This document shows, in pieces, positions 24,570-36,510 of a stretch of 64,000 nt of DNA; position 1 is the stretch's first letter, and the number at the start of each line of letters is the position of its first letter. The stretch covers positions 22,699,338 through 22,763,337 of the forward strand of contig CM039505.1 in the NCBI GenBank assembly GCA_022432975.1, read 5' to 3'. The translations under genes were made by a program, and so were the position numbers. Under the pieces are notes generated by a model that saw only the letters and a program-made list of their open reading frames with translations, was not told where the DNA came from and searched no databases. Origin of the DNA: Begonia masoniana. Its lineage: Eukaryota; Streptophyta; Magnoliopsida; Cucurbitales; Begoniaceae.

Positions 24570-26448
24570 CTTCAAAATTACATCTTCCGCCTGACGTCAT
24601 CCACATCTTCCGCCTGACGTCATCCACATCTTCCGCCTGACGTCATCCACATCTTCCGCCTGACGTCATCCACATCTTCCGCCTGACGTCATCCACATCT
24701 TCCGCCTGACGTCATCCACATCTTCCGCCTGACGTCATCTGCCTACTTCTTCCGCCCAGTTTATTTACATCTTCCGCCTGACGTCATCCACATCTTCCGC
24801 CTGACGTCATCCACATCTTCCGCCTGACGTCATCTGCCTACTTCTTCCGCCCAGTTTATTTACATCTTCCGCCTGACGTCATCTGCCTACTTCTTCCGCC
24901 CAGTTTATTTACATCTTCCGCCTGACGTCATCTGCCTACTTCTTCCGCCCAGTTTATTTACATCTTCCACTTGACGTCATCCACATCTTCCGCCTGACGT
25001 CATCTGCCTACTTCTTCCGCCCAGTTTATTTACATCTTCCGCCTGACGTCATCTGCCTACTTCTTCCGCCCAGTTTATTTACATCTTCCGCCTGACGTCA
25101 TCCACATCTTCCGCCTGACGTCATCCACATCTTCCGCCTGACGTCATCCACATCTTCCGCCTGACGTCATCCACATCTTCCGCCTGACGTCATCCACATC
25201 TTCCGCCTGACGTCATCCACATCTTCCGCCTGACGTCATCTGCCTACTTCTTCCGCCCAGTTTATTTACATCTTCCGCCTGACGTCATCCACATCTTCCG
25301 CCTGACGTCATCCACATCTTCCGCCTGACGTCATCCACATCTTCCGCCTGACGTCATCCACATCTTCCGCCTGACGTCATCCACATCTTCCGCCTGACGT
25401 CATCTGCCTACTTCTTCCGCCCAGTTTATTTACATCTTCCGCCTGACGTCATCCACATCTTCCGCCTGACGTCATCCACATCTTCCGCCTGACGTCATCC
25501 ACATCTTCCGCCTGACGTCATCCACATCTTCCGCCTGACGTCATCCACATCTTCCGCCTGACGTCATCCACATCTTCCGCCTGACGTCATCTGCCTACTT
25601 CTTCCGCCCAGTTTATTTACATCTTCCACTTGACGTCATCCACATCTTCCGCCTGACGTCATCTGCCTACTTCTTCCGCCCAGTTTATTTACATCTTCCA
25701 CTTGACGTCATCCACATCTTCCGCCTGACGTCATCCACATCTTCCGCCTGACGTCATCCACATCTTCCGCCTGACGTCATCTGCCTACTTCTTCCGCCCA
25801 GTTTATTTACATCTTCCGCCTGACGTCATCCACATCTTCCGCCTGACGTCATCCACATCTTCCGCCTGACGTCATCCACATCTTCCGCCTGACGTCATCC
25901 ACATCTTCCGCCTGACGTCATCTGCCTACTTCTTCCGCCCAGTTTATTTACATCTTCCGCCTGACGTCATCCACATCTTCCGCCTGACGTCATCTGCCTA
26001 CTTCTTCCGCCCAGTTTATTTACATCTTCCACTTGACGTCATCCACATCTTCCGCCTGACGTCATCCACATCTTCCGCCTGACGTCATCCACATCTTCCG
26101 CCTGACGTCATCCACATCTTCCGCCTGACGTCATCCACATCTTCCGCCTGACGTCATCCACATCTTCCGCCTGACGTCATCTGCCTACTTCTTCCGCCCA
26201 GTTTATTTACATCTTCCACTTGACGTCATCCACATCTTCCGCCTGACGTCATCTGCCTACTTCTTCCGCCCAGTTTATTTACATCTTCCGCCTGACGTCA
26301 TCCACATCTTCCGCCTGACGTCATCTGCCTACTTCTTCCGCCCAGTTTATTTACATCTTCCGCCTGACGTCATCCACATCTTCCGCCTGACGTCATCCAC
26401 ATCTTCCGCCTGACGTCATCCACATCTTCCGCCTGACGTCATCCACAT
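24570..26448. repeat. 23-bp minisatellite with a TGACGTCA palindrome per unit, plus 49-bp variant
   Basis: The main unit is ACATCTTCCGCC followed by TGACGTCATCC (23 bp). In about 16 places it is extended by 26 bp (TGCCTACTTCTTCCGCCCAG then TTTATTT) to a 49-bp compound unit, giving a higher-order pattern. I estimate about 60 TGACGTCA sites. A rarer variant has CACTTGACGTCA. TGACGTCA is the known core bound by plant bZIP factors of the TGA and C/S groups. Confidence 0.95.
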
Positions 26449-27060
26449 TTTACATTGAAGATTCATGCGGATGCCTAGTCGCAAAGCGTGGATGTCCGGA
26501 GCAGAAGTCCTGTAAAGTACTCATTAAAGCCCATCGCCTCATTGATATCTCTAACGGATCTATCACGGATGCTCAGAGGAATAGTAGAAGGAGACCGCTG
26601 CTCAAGAATTTTGAAGCCCCTTATAAATAGAAGTTGACTCCGTTGTGTAACTAATCAAGAGCTCTTTATGCTAAAGTGGTGCATGTTTACTTTCGAATAT
26701 TTGAGCCTCCATTCTTAAGCTAGAAATCTAACACTACTTGAACTTGAGTTGTTCATCTTAGAGAGAGTTAAAGCTTGTACTAAATTTTTCCACCTCTAAT
26801 TTATTGTGGAAACAAAAGGGTGACAACTTTCAAGAGCCAGTAAATGTTTGATTAACACCTGCAAATTCAATCAAAGAAAATGTTTAATTGACACCTACTA
26901 GATCAATCAAGAAGGGTGATGCTTGTGAAAATCATTGTATGGTTTTATTGACACCTGAAATTTCAACCGCATTAATAAACTATTTGTACTCTCTTTTCCT
27001 TCTCTATTTACGTTAATTACTTGCTAGCATATTAGTTGTAATTTATAATTAAGAAATAAT
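26449..27060 (+). other. LTR-like sequence with a TATA box
   Basis: After the array comes unique sequence with TATAAATAG at 26622-26630 and GAGAGAGTTAAAGCTTGTAC at about 26760. The order (CCG-rich repeats, then TATAAATAGAAG, then GAGAGAGT) resembles the Sirevirus LTRs at 38200-38850 and 58840-59540, but the sequences do not align closely by eye. It may be a fragment of another copia LTR. Confidence 0.4.
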
Positions 27061-27083
27061 TATATATATATATATATATATAT
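27061..27083. repeat. (TA)n microsatellite
   Basis: About 11-12 TA dinucleotides in a row. Confidence 0.97.
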
Positions 27084-28337
27084 TGATACAAATAAAGAGT
27101 GACTTTAATCACATAAAAAAGTTTAGAAAATCTAAATCATTCCCTCAGAATGTTGAAAATCTAAATCATTCCCTCATAATGTTGATTGGATATATTGATG
27201 AAATTTGCGGTAAAAGAATTTGGAAGGGAATTTTAGTTTTTCCATTTTGGTTGATAAATTGGGTATGTTGTTTTTAAAAGGATTAGTATTTAGGAATTTT
27301 CGTAATACTCTTTTGATTTTTGGAATCTATCTTAGAACTAAGTTCATAGATCTTGTGTTTAAAACTAACAAAAAAATCCAAAATTGAAGAAAAAAAAAGA
27401 GGGACACTGATATTTATGTAAAAACTCTAACAAAAAAAAAATCACTAGTAAATAAAAAACTCAATAACTAAAAATCAAGGTACAAGTGAATTTTGCAATT
27501 GAAATATATATTTATAATATTAAAGCATAATCCTAAAACGAGATTGACAACTCGTGTCCAATCGGCCTAACCCAAATAAAATTCAGGTCACATCAAACTT
27601 TAAAAATCTCTACTTTAACACAAATTTTAGTGCATAAACTATATCTCTTCGAAACTCCAGCAAAGAAATAACCTCCTCTTCCACAATCCCCAAAAGGGGC
27701 AACCAACAAATGATACCAACCAATGCTTAAACTTGAACGGTAGATTCTAGAAGAAATTTCATTTATCGTTAGCATCGTCTCAACCACCCGCATTTGAATA
27801 TGTAGAAGACTCTTCATTGAATAAATAATCTTGACACATTCAAATAAATCATTAAACTAATTTCACCGTATCATTGTGGAGGCTTATCCTTTCTCTTTTA
27901 TTTGCCTTTAGCGATAGAACATTGATGTGAAATTGCTCTTTTGCATTCTTACATGAATTAATTTCTTATTCTAATTAGCATCTTAAATTGTTTACTTCAT
28001 TCTATACTTAATGCTTTATTTGGTTGATGGGTTTTTTACCAGAGCTTATGGTGTCAGCCATAATTATAATACAATGTTTTTGTGAATTATAATACATCAG
28101 AATAGAGCTTGTCTTGTTTATGCACTGATGGGAACAAATTATGTTACAAGGGAAGAAACCAATGAAGACATTACAAGTGTTAATTTCTTGTCGGGTGATG
28201 AACCTATTTAGTAAAATTTTATTTAAAAAAAAAGATTTACCTTCACTACTTAGTTGAATTTGTTGAGTCATATTATTGAGCAAATTCTTAATATTTGCTT
28301 CTTATCCCTCGTTCTTTCTTCTTCATTGTTAAAGTGT
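27084..28337. other. No recognisable feature
   Basis: AT-rich with short ORFs only. I see no protein motif, RNA gene, LTR edge or tandem repeat. Confidence 0.6.
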
Positions 28338-28640
28338 TGTTAACATCATAATTATTATTAGCGTTCGTTGTAACTTGAATTTTATCTGGACCAGATCGGT
28401 TAGATCCACGTTGAAATTTTTAATGTTTAAAATTTTTAATTTAGTGTATGAATATATGTTTGAGTCACAAAATTTATTGTACTAATTTTTAATAATGATT
28501 TCTCTTTTCTATTCTTGATTTCTTCCTATTTTTTAGAATTTTTACGTAAAATTTCTTTGTTATTATTATATTTCTAAAAATGATGTTGTGATTTATAAGA
28601 GGTATGATTAGTTTTGATTTATTAAAAATGAAATTAGGAA
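28338..28640 (+). repeat. Possible 5' LTR start of copia element C
   Basis: From TGTTAACATC, the segment containing TATCTGGACCAGATCGGTTA and GTTTAAAATTTTTAATTTA resembles 61304-61430, which follows the end of pol in element C. The similarity is patchy and seen by eye only. The stretch to 29266 that follows has a GC-richer leader-like part (28690-28920), consistent with an LTR or untranslated leader, and no gene. Confidence 0.4.
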
Positions 28641-29266
28641 AAAGGGAAAGTTATCCCTGTTGTCATTGGTTCTCTTTTGCATGAAGAGAGAGCCCTAGTG
28701 GAGAGGCAAGTCATCGATCGTCGACCAAAGAGAGGAAAAAACTGCAACAAGCAACGAACAAAAGAGAGAGTGCAACCGCCGTCCATCGAAGAAGAGAAGT
28801 CCCGCCAATGAATTGCCTTCCATCGCTGAAGAAATCTGATTCTTTGGTATCGCCCCTGTTCGCCGTTTCAGATCTCCGCCGCAGAGCTCCGAATTTTTTT
28901 CTTCGTACAAATTCTAAAAAAAAAATGGCCAAATTGGTTTCACGGTGAAACTTTCGGTAATTGTTGAGTAGCTAGGATCAATTTTGTGGAAAATATCTGA
29001 GAATATTCGAGGGAACGAATGTCGAACTTTACTGGTTGAGTTTTTGGAAAATTTCAGTGACTCGTGGGTTAAGATATTTTTACTTGTGAATATTGTGTGG
29101 TTTCCCTTTTGTTTTTTGATTTCGGATTTCTTGAAGTATTTAAGGCTCGAATTTTCATTCGAATATATTGTCAGATATTTTGATAAATTCTAAAATTTTT
29201 ATGAGATGACTTGGAGATATGATATTTGATATGGGGTCAAAACACACAATTTTTATTGTGGCAAGT

Positions 29267-30176
29267 TAGGGGTGAGCAAAACCGAACTAGAACCGATGAA
29301 CAGGATCGAAACTGGTGAAATCGGTCCGGTTCGGGTCGGTTTTGAGCAAAATGAAACCGAACTTTGGTTATATTTTGTAGGAACCAAATTTATTGGTTTG
29401 GTTTTCAATTTTCAGTTTGGATCATTCAAAACCGATAGTAACCGAACCGAACCGAACAATTAAGGATTTCTGGAAAACCAATTTGAAACCCTAGTTAAAA
29501 AAAAAAAAAACCAGACCAGGAAAGGACAGATTTCGAAGCTCGGTTCTGAGCCCTAAATTTTTTCCAGCTTTCTCTATGCTCTTCGGCTGACAAGCGACGC
29601 GACGTGACTCGACGCCGAAGCTTTCCTTTCGTTCCCTCAAGTTCTCGACAACATCTGATCTCTGGGTTCCATCTGATTGTGCAACGAAACCAGACCAGGA
29701 AAGGACAAATTGATCGAGCTGATTTTTAGGCCATAGAAAATGGTGAAGGCGTGACTCAATTTCTCCTTCCCCGCTGAAGCTTTTGCAGATTGTCAACGAG
29801 TTCTTATGCGATGATAGGTTGAGAAGGAAGTCGCGGGAGACTAATCCAAACCCAATTTGAGGAGATGTTTCGTATGAAATTTGCGATTTTGGAATCAAGA
29901 ACGAGGTCTGTTTGGACTTGAGAGCATTATCAAGAGATGGTAGAGCCGAGAAACATGATGCATTTAGCACTCTACCTCCTCCATTGTCTTTCTGCTCCAA
30001 CATCCTACAACAGAAATAATCTAGTGAAAAAACTATAATAATTTGACGAACTGGAACTAAACTGGAATCGAACCGAAAGTTCCAGTTTGGTTTAGGTTCA
30101 GTTCCAGCAAAGTTGAAGATCGGTTTCAAGGTCAAATTTTAACAAACCGAACCGAACCGACAAATAAACACTCCTA
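29267..30176. mobile_element. Non-autonomous hAT-type element
   Basis: The left end TAGGGGTGAGCAAAACCGAA and the inverted right end TAGGAGTGTTTATTTGTCGG are imperfect terminal inverted repeats, and the subterminal regions are rich in CGGTTCGG / CCGAACCG. An 8-bp duplication flanks it: TGGCAAGT (29259-29266) and TGGCAACT (30177-30184), one mismatch. Eight bases is the hAT signature. No transposase is present. The interior has a repeated AACCAGACCAGGAAAGGACA (near 29509 and 29687). Confidence 0.82.
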
Positions 30177-30184
30177 TGGCAACT

Positions 30185-31686
30185 AAAGATATGAGATGTA
30201 CTCACTCCGGTAGGATTAGATAACACATTGTTTGGGTTAGATAAAATATCTGCATCTTGGACCGAGTTAGAGAGACTTCTAAAAGATAGAAAAGTTTTAT
30301 TTCTGATTTGTCTGCATTTATCAAATAATATTTTACAAGATATTTGGAAGGAAAATCAACTACAAAGATATGGTTAAAGCTAGAAAAATTATGCATGCAC
30401 AAAATCCTGACCAATAAATTGCTTTTGAAATTGAATTTATTTTTTCATTATTTGATAGAAGAAACTTCTATTGAATAACACTTGACTGTATTTAAGGAAA
30501 TATTTTCAGATTTGGAAACTATGAAATGTAAATATAACAAAGAACTTAAGGTTGATTTTGTTGTGCTCGTCGACTCATATTGTATCTTCAGAGGCACTAT
30601 TTTATATAGTCGTGACACATTCATACTAAAAGAAGTTATCATGCCTTGCTTTCAAAGGTAAAGATGAAGCCATTTGTAGTTGGATCAAAAACATAAGGAG
30701 AGGGTCTATTTATTCGGGGCAAAACATCATAGAGAGTTGATGAAGGTAAAGATAATAGAAAGAGTTCAAGGGGCAAATCAATATCTAGGTACAAAAACAA
30801 AGTTTGCTATTTCTGTTAGAAAAATGAGCGTATAAAGTTTGAGTCTTATAAATTTAAGAATAAAATAAAAAAATAAGCTAATCCGAAGAGAAAACAATTA
30901 GAGAAGTCTAGTGAAGTTGTTGTCACAGAAGAAAATGAAAATGAATTAGATCTTCTGGTACTATTTGATGGAAACTCAAAATCATGCAAGAAGTGGATTC
31001 TAGATTCAGTTTGCACGTTTTATTTGTCTCGATTGAGGCAAGTATTCAAAATATGAGTATGTGTCAAAAGATGTTGTGTTGATGGGAAACAAGGCATCGT
31101 GCAACGTGCAAGATAGTTGCACTTGGTATAGTTAGAATCAAAATGTATGATGAAGTTATCAAAACACTTGGTGATGTGCGACATGTTCTCGATTTTATGA
31201 GAAATCTGATATCGTTAAATATTCTTAATTCAAAGGGGTACATGTTCACTAGTGAAGGTGGAGTTTTGAAGATGAGTAGAGGTTCTCTCGTCATCATTAA
31301 AGCATAGAGAAAGTTTGACAATTTATATGTTCTATAGGATTCTATAGCTATTGGGTATGTGACAGCCCGTATTTCATTGTCAGATAAAATTTTTCCAGAT
31401 TATAACATATGCTTTCAGGGCAAATGATTGAGAATGAGGACTTTTGAATGGTCAGAGCACCAGAAAATTGCAGTTTAGTCAATACTTTGTTTTTAGAAAC
31501 AGAAGTGAGTTAGATTCACTTTGAGTACTCATAACACGAAAGGAACACTGGATTTATATCCACTTGGATATTTAGGAACAGCACCGGTGCGTCCATAGGG
31601 AGGGGCATATTATATGTTAACTTTGATTGATGATTTTTCTAGAAAAGCTTGTGTGTGTTTTTTTTATTTTAAGAAGAGTGATGTAT
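30185..31686 (+). pseudogene. Copia element C: gag, protease and integrase start
   Basis: Broken plus-strand frames show a gag region (30230-30640), the protease region with WILDSVCTF near 31000, then VLMGNKASCNVQ, VRHVLDFMRNLISLNI, SKGYMFTSEGGVLKMSRGS (31050-31310), and the integrase core start near 31600-31680 (YMLTLIDDFSRKA-like). The layout matches Tnt1/Tork copia elements. Stops and frameshifts are frequent. The integrase is cut at about 31686 and resumes near 37006. Confidence 0.8.
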
Positions 31687-32193
31687 TGTGAGAGTCCATC
31701 ATGTAAACACAATGAGAGTCGGGTATGGCCCAACCCATACCAGTGAGGTGCACAATCTCACATTGTTTGGGAGAATAAAAAATGTATGGTTTATAAGTCG
31801 AGTTCTCCTCCCTACCTAGTACAACGCGTTTTGGGGCTGACCCTAAGAACAAATTCGTGCAGGCTTCTGTTCAAAGTAAACAATATTGTACTGGAAGCAC
31901 CGAAGGACGTTACAAATGGTATCAAAGCCACTTCCCAACTGAAAGTGTGGCCGACTAGGACGTCGGGAACCGAAAGGAGGGAGATTGTGACAGCCGCCAT
32001 GTGAAGGCAATAAGGGTCCGGTGGGACCCATCCCATACCAATGGGGGTACACAATTTTACATTGTTTGGGAGAGTGAAAAATGTATAGTTTATAAGTAGA
32101 GTTTCCCTCCCTACCTAGTAAAATGCATTTTGAGGCCGACCTTGAGAACAAATCTGTGTGGGCTCCGCCCAAAATAGACATTATTGAACTAGG
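31687..32193 (+). mobile_element. TRIM element, second LTR truncated
   Basis: LTR 1 (31687-31914, 228 bp) runs TGTGAGAGTCC...GGACGTTACA. A Met-type primer site TGGTATCAAAGCC follows at 31917-31929. An interior of only about 70 bp ends in a polypurine tract AAAGGAGGGAGAT before LTR 2 (TGTGACAGCC, from 31986). LTR 2 breaks off at 32193, where a Sirevirus-type LTR begins. No coding capacity. Confidence 0.85.
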
Positions 32194-35100
32194 TGTTGAC
32201 TTAAATAGAGTTTAAGTCTAAATATATTTTTGATGATGTGTTTATATGATGAGTAATATATTTGATTATGTTTATTAGATGAGAATAATGAGTTTTGCAT
32301 ATAAAATCAATCGTTTTTGAAATACCCTTAGAAAGGGATATTTTAATTTTTCTAACAATATTGGTTAAGTGTACAGGGCTGAAATTGTATAAAATGTTCA
32401 CATTAACCGATAGCTAAAAGACAAAGAAGACATCCACCGGTTGAAGAAAAGAATGGCATCCACCGATAGGTAAACGACAAAAACAGTGGAGTTTAAAGAA
32501 TCACACATGCCGATCGCTAAACGACAAAAGGCGAAGTCGTTCAAGGCTTACATCTGCCGATGGAGTTCAAGGCGTGCATCTGCCGATGGAGTTGCAAGGC
32601 CTAGGCATCTGCCGATGGAGTTCAGGCCTGCCATCTGCCGATGGCGTTTCACTCAAGCTGCATCTGCCGATGGCGTTGAAGATACATCTACCTTGAAGAT
32701 ACATCTGCCGATGGCGTTTGAAGATACATCTGCCGATGGAGTTCAAGGCTTGCATCTGCCGATGGCGTTTGAAGATACATCTGCCGATGGCGTTTGAAGA
32801 TACATCTGCCGATGGAGTTCAAGGCTTGCATCTGCCGATAGCATTCCAAATTGCATCTGCCGATAGCATTCCAAATTGCATCTGCCGATGGAGTTCAAGG
32901 CTTGCATCTGCCGATGGAGTTCAAGGCTTGCATCTGCCGATGGAGTTCAAGGCTTGCATCTGCCGATGGCGTTTGAAGATACATCTGCCGATGGAGTTCA
33001 AGGCTTGCATCTGCCGATAGCATTCCAAATTGCATCTGCCGATGGCGTTTGAAGATACATCTGCCGATGGCGTTTGAAGATACATCTGCCGATGGAGTTC
33101 AAGGCTTGCATCTGCCGATGGAGTTCAAGGCTTGCATCTGCCGATGGAGTTCAAGGCTTGCATCTGCCGATGGAGTTCAAGGCTTGCATCTGCCGATGGC
33201 GTTTGAAGATACATCTGCCGATGGCGTTTGAAGATACATCTGCCGATGGAGTTCAAGGCTTGCATCTGCCGATGGCGTTTGAAGATACATCTGCCGATGG
33301 AGTTCAAGGCTTGCATCTGCCGATGGCGTTTGAAGATACATCTGCCGATGGAGTTCAAGGCTTGCATCTGCCGATGGCGTTTGAAGATACATCTGCCGAT
33401 GGAGTTCAAGGCTTGCATCTGCCGATGGCGTTTGAAGATACATCTGCCGATGGAGTTCAAGGCTTGCATCTGCCGATGGCGTTTGAAGATACATCTGCCG
33501 ATGGAGTTCAAGGCTTGCATCTGCCGATGGCGTTTGAAGATACATCTGCCGATGGCGTTTGAAGATACATCTGCCGATGGCGTTTGAAGATACATCTGCC
33601 GATGGAGTTCAAGGCTTGCATCTGCCGATGGCGTTTGAAGATACATCTGCCGATGGAGTTCAAGGCTTGCATCTGCCGATGGCGTTTGAAGATACATCTG
33701 CCGATGGAGTTCAAGGCTTGCATCTGCCGATGGAGTTCAAGGCTTGCATCTGCCGATGGAGTTCAAGGCTTGCATCTGCCGATGGAGTTCAAGGCTTGCA
33801 TCTGCCGATGGCGTTTGAAGATACATCTGCCGATGGCGTTTGAAGATACATCTGCCGATGGAGTTCAAGGCTTGCATCTGCCGATGGCGTTTGAAGATAC
33901 ATCTGCCGATGGCGTTTGAAGATACATCTGCCGATGGCGTTTGAAGATACATCTGCCGATGGCGTTTGAAGATACATCTGCCGATGGAGTTTGAAGATAC
34001 ATCTGCCGATGGCGTTTGAAGATACATCTGCCGATGGCGTTTGAAGATACATCTGCCGATGGCGTTTGAAGATACATCTGCCGATGGCGTTTGAAGATAC
34101 ATCTGCCGATGGCGTTTGAAGATACATCTGCCGATGGCGTTTGAAGATACATCTGCCGATGGCGTTTGAAGATACATCTGCCGATGGCGTTTGAAGATAC
34201 ATCTGCCGATGGCGTTTGAAGATACATCTGCCGATGGCGTTTGAAGATACATCTGCCGATGGCGTTTGAAGATACATCTGCCGATGGCGTTTGAAGATAC
34301 ATCTGCCGATGGCGTTTGAAGATACATCTGCCGATGGCGTTTGAAGATACATCTGCCGATGGCGTTTGAAGATACATCTGCCGATGGCGTTTGAAGATAC
34401 ATCTGCCGATGGCGTTTGAAGATACATCTGCCGATGGCGTTTGAAGATACATCTGCCGATGGCGTTTGAAGATACATCTGCCGATGGCGTTTGAAGATAC
34501 ATCTGCCGATGGCGTTTGAAGATACATCTGCCGATGGCGTTTGAAGATACATCTGCCGATGGCGTTTGAAGATACATCTGCCGATGGCGTTTGAAGATAC
34601 ATCTGCCGATGGCGTTTGAAGATACATCTGCCGATGGCGTTTGAAGATACATCTGCCGATGGCGTTTGAAGATACATCTGCCGATGGCGTTTGAAGATAC
34701 ATCTGCCGATGGCGTTTGAAGATACATCTGCCGATGGCGTTTGAAGATACATCTGCCGATGGCGTTTGAAGATACATCTGCCGATGGCGTTTGAAGATAC
34801 ATCTGCCGATGGCGTTTGAAGATACATCTGCCGATGGCGTTTGAAGATACATCTGCCGATGGCGTTTGAAGATACATCTGCCGATGGCGTTTGAAGATAC
34901 ATCTGCCGATGGCGTTTGAAGATACATCTGCCGATGGCGTTTGAAGATACATCTGCCGATGGCGTTTGAAGATACATCTGCCGATGGCGTTTGAAGATAC
35001 ATCTGCCGATGGCGTTTGAAGATACATCTGCCGATGGCGTTTGAAGATACATCTGCCGATGGCGTTTGAAGATACATCTGCCGATGGCGTTTGAAGATAC

Positions 35101-36194
35101 ATCTGCCGATGGCGTTTGAAGATACATCTGCCGATGGCGTTTGAAGATACATCTGCCGATGGCGTTTGAAGATACATCTGCCGATGGCGTTTGAAGATAC
35201 ATCTGCCGATGGCGTTTGAAGATACATCTGCCGATGGCGTTTGAAGATACATCTGCCGATGGCGTTTGAAGATACATCTGCCGATGGCGTTTGAAGATAC
35301 ATCTGCCGATGGCGTTTGAAGATACATCTGCCGATGGCGTTTGAAGATACATCTGCCGATGGCGTTTGAAGATACATCTGCCGATGGCGTTTGAAGATAC
35401 ATCTGCCGATGGCGTTTGAAGATACATCTGCCGATGGCGTTTGAAGATACATCTGCCGATGGCGTTTGAAGATACATCTGCCGATGGCGTTTGAAGATAC
35501 ATCTGCCGATGGCGTTTGAAGATACATCTGCCGATGGCGTTTGAAGATACATCTGCCGATGGCGTTTGAAGATACATCTGCCGATGGCGTTTGAAGATAC
35601 ATCTGCCGATGGCGTTTGAAGATACATCTGCCGATGGCGTTTGAAGATACATCTGCCGATGGCGTTTGAAGATACATCTGCCGATGGCGTTTGAAGATAC
35701 ATCTGCCGATGGCGTTTGAAGATACATCTGCCGATGGCGTTTGAAGATACATCTGCCGATGGCGTTTGAAGATACATCTGCCGATGGCGTTTGAAGATAC
35801 ATCTGCCGATGGCGTTTGAAGATACATCTGCCGATGGCGTTTGAAGATACATCTGCCGATGGCGTTTGAAGATACATCTGCCGATGGCGTTTGAAGATAC
35901 ATCTGCCGATGGCGTTTGAAGATACATCTGCCGATGGCGTTTGAAGATACATCTGCCGATGGCGTTTGAAGATACATCTGCCGATGGCGTTTGAAGATAC
36001 ATCTGCCGATGGCGTTTGAAGATACATCTGCCGATGGCGTTTGAAGATACATCTGCCGATGGCGTTTGAAGATACATCTGCCGATGGCGTTTGAAGATAC
36101 ATCTGCCGATGGCGTTTGAAGATACATCTGCCGATGGCGTTTGAAGATACATCTGCCGATGGCGTTTGAAGATACATCTGCCGATGGCGTTTTT
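32194..36194 (+). mobile_element. Sirevirus-type LTR (D), 3' end lost, swollen by a 25/26-bp array
   Basis: It begins TGTTGACTTAAATAGAGTTT and its first 350 bp parallel the start of the Sirevirus A LTR read on the minus strand: the TTTAAGTCTAAATAT block, an AGGGCTGAAATTG block, CGATCGCTAAACGACAAAAG and GCGAAGTCGTTCAA. The array follows. The rest of the LTR (TATA region to ...ATCCTACA) is missing; the sequence passes straight into Cassandra at about 36195. Confidence 0.8.
32551..36194. repeat. 25/26-bp minisatellite, about 144 copies
   Basis: Three unit types all start CATCTGCCGAT: a 25-mer continuing GGCGTTTGAAGATA, a 26-mer continuing GGAGTTCAAGGCTTG, and a rare 25-mer continuing AGCATTCCAAATTG. 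From 32551 to about 33880 the types are mixed, often strictly alternating. From about 33880 to 36190 nearly all are the first type, about 92 copies with a single variant near 33986. The same motif occurs in only a few copies in the LTRs of element A. Confidence 0.98.
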
Positions 36195-36510
36195 TTGTAG
36201 CACAATTGCACCGGATCCTATCAGAACTCCGAAGATTGTGACGACCCGGAAAGGGTTGGGCGCAATCCCACATCACTTGGGGGGAAGATGGAAATGAAAC
36301 ATATGTAAAGGATGCCTCCCCTAGAAAGTAAGACGCGTTTTGTAGCACAATTACACCGGATCCCATCAGAACTCCGAAGTTACGAGTGCTCGGGCGAGAG
36401 CAGTACCAAGTTGGGTGACCACTTGAGAAGTCCTTGTCTAAAACAAATCTGTGAGTACGATTGCGGGGCAAACCTCTGGGACCTAAGCCCGAGTATAGGC
36501 AAATCCTAAA
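36191..36510 (+). mobile_element. Cassandra-type LTR with 5S-rRNA-like segment, plus strand
   Basis: A short 5S-like fragment at 36197-36236 is followed by an LTR start TGTGACGACCCGG at 36237. Positions 36350-36446 closely resemble plant 5S rRNA (CACCGGATCCCATCAGAACT, CGGGCGAGAGCAGTA, GGGTGACCACTTGAGAAGTC). 5S-derived LTRs are the hallmark of Cassandra TRIMs. Confidence 0.85.

Noticed and set aside
29491..30135. 214-codon minus-strand ORF
   Set aside because: It lies inside the hAT-type element and runs into its terminal repeats. No domain is recognisable.
32551..36194. CRISPR-like array
   Set aside because: Units follow one another without unique spacers, no cas genes are present, and the DNA is plant.
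36350..36446. Functional 5S rRNA gene
   Set aside because: Only part of the 5S is present, with substitutions, inside a Cassandra LTR, and it is followed by an inverted copy. It is a retroelement component.
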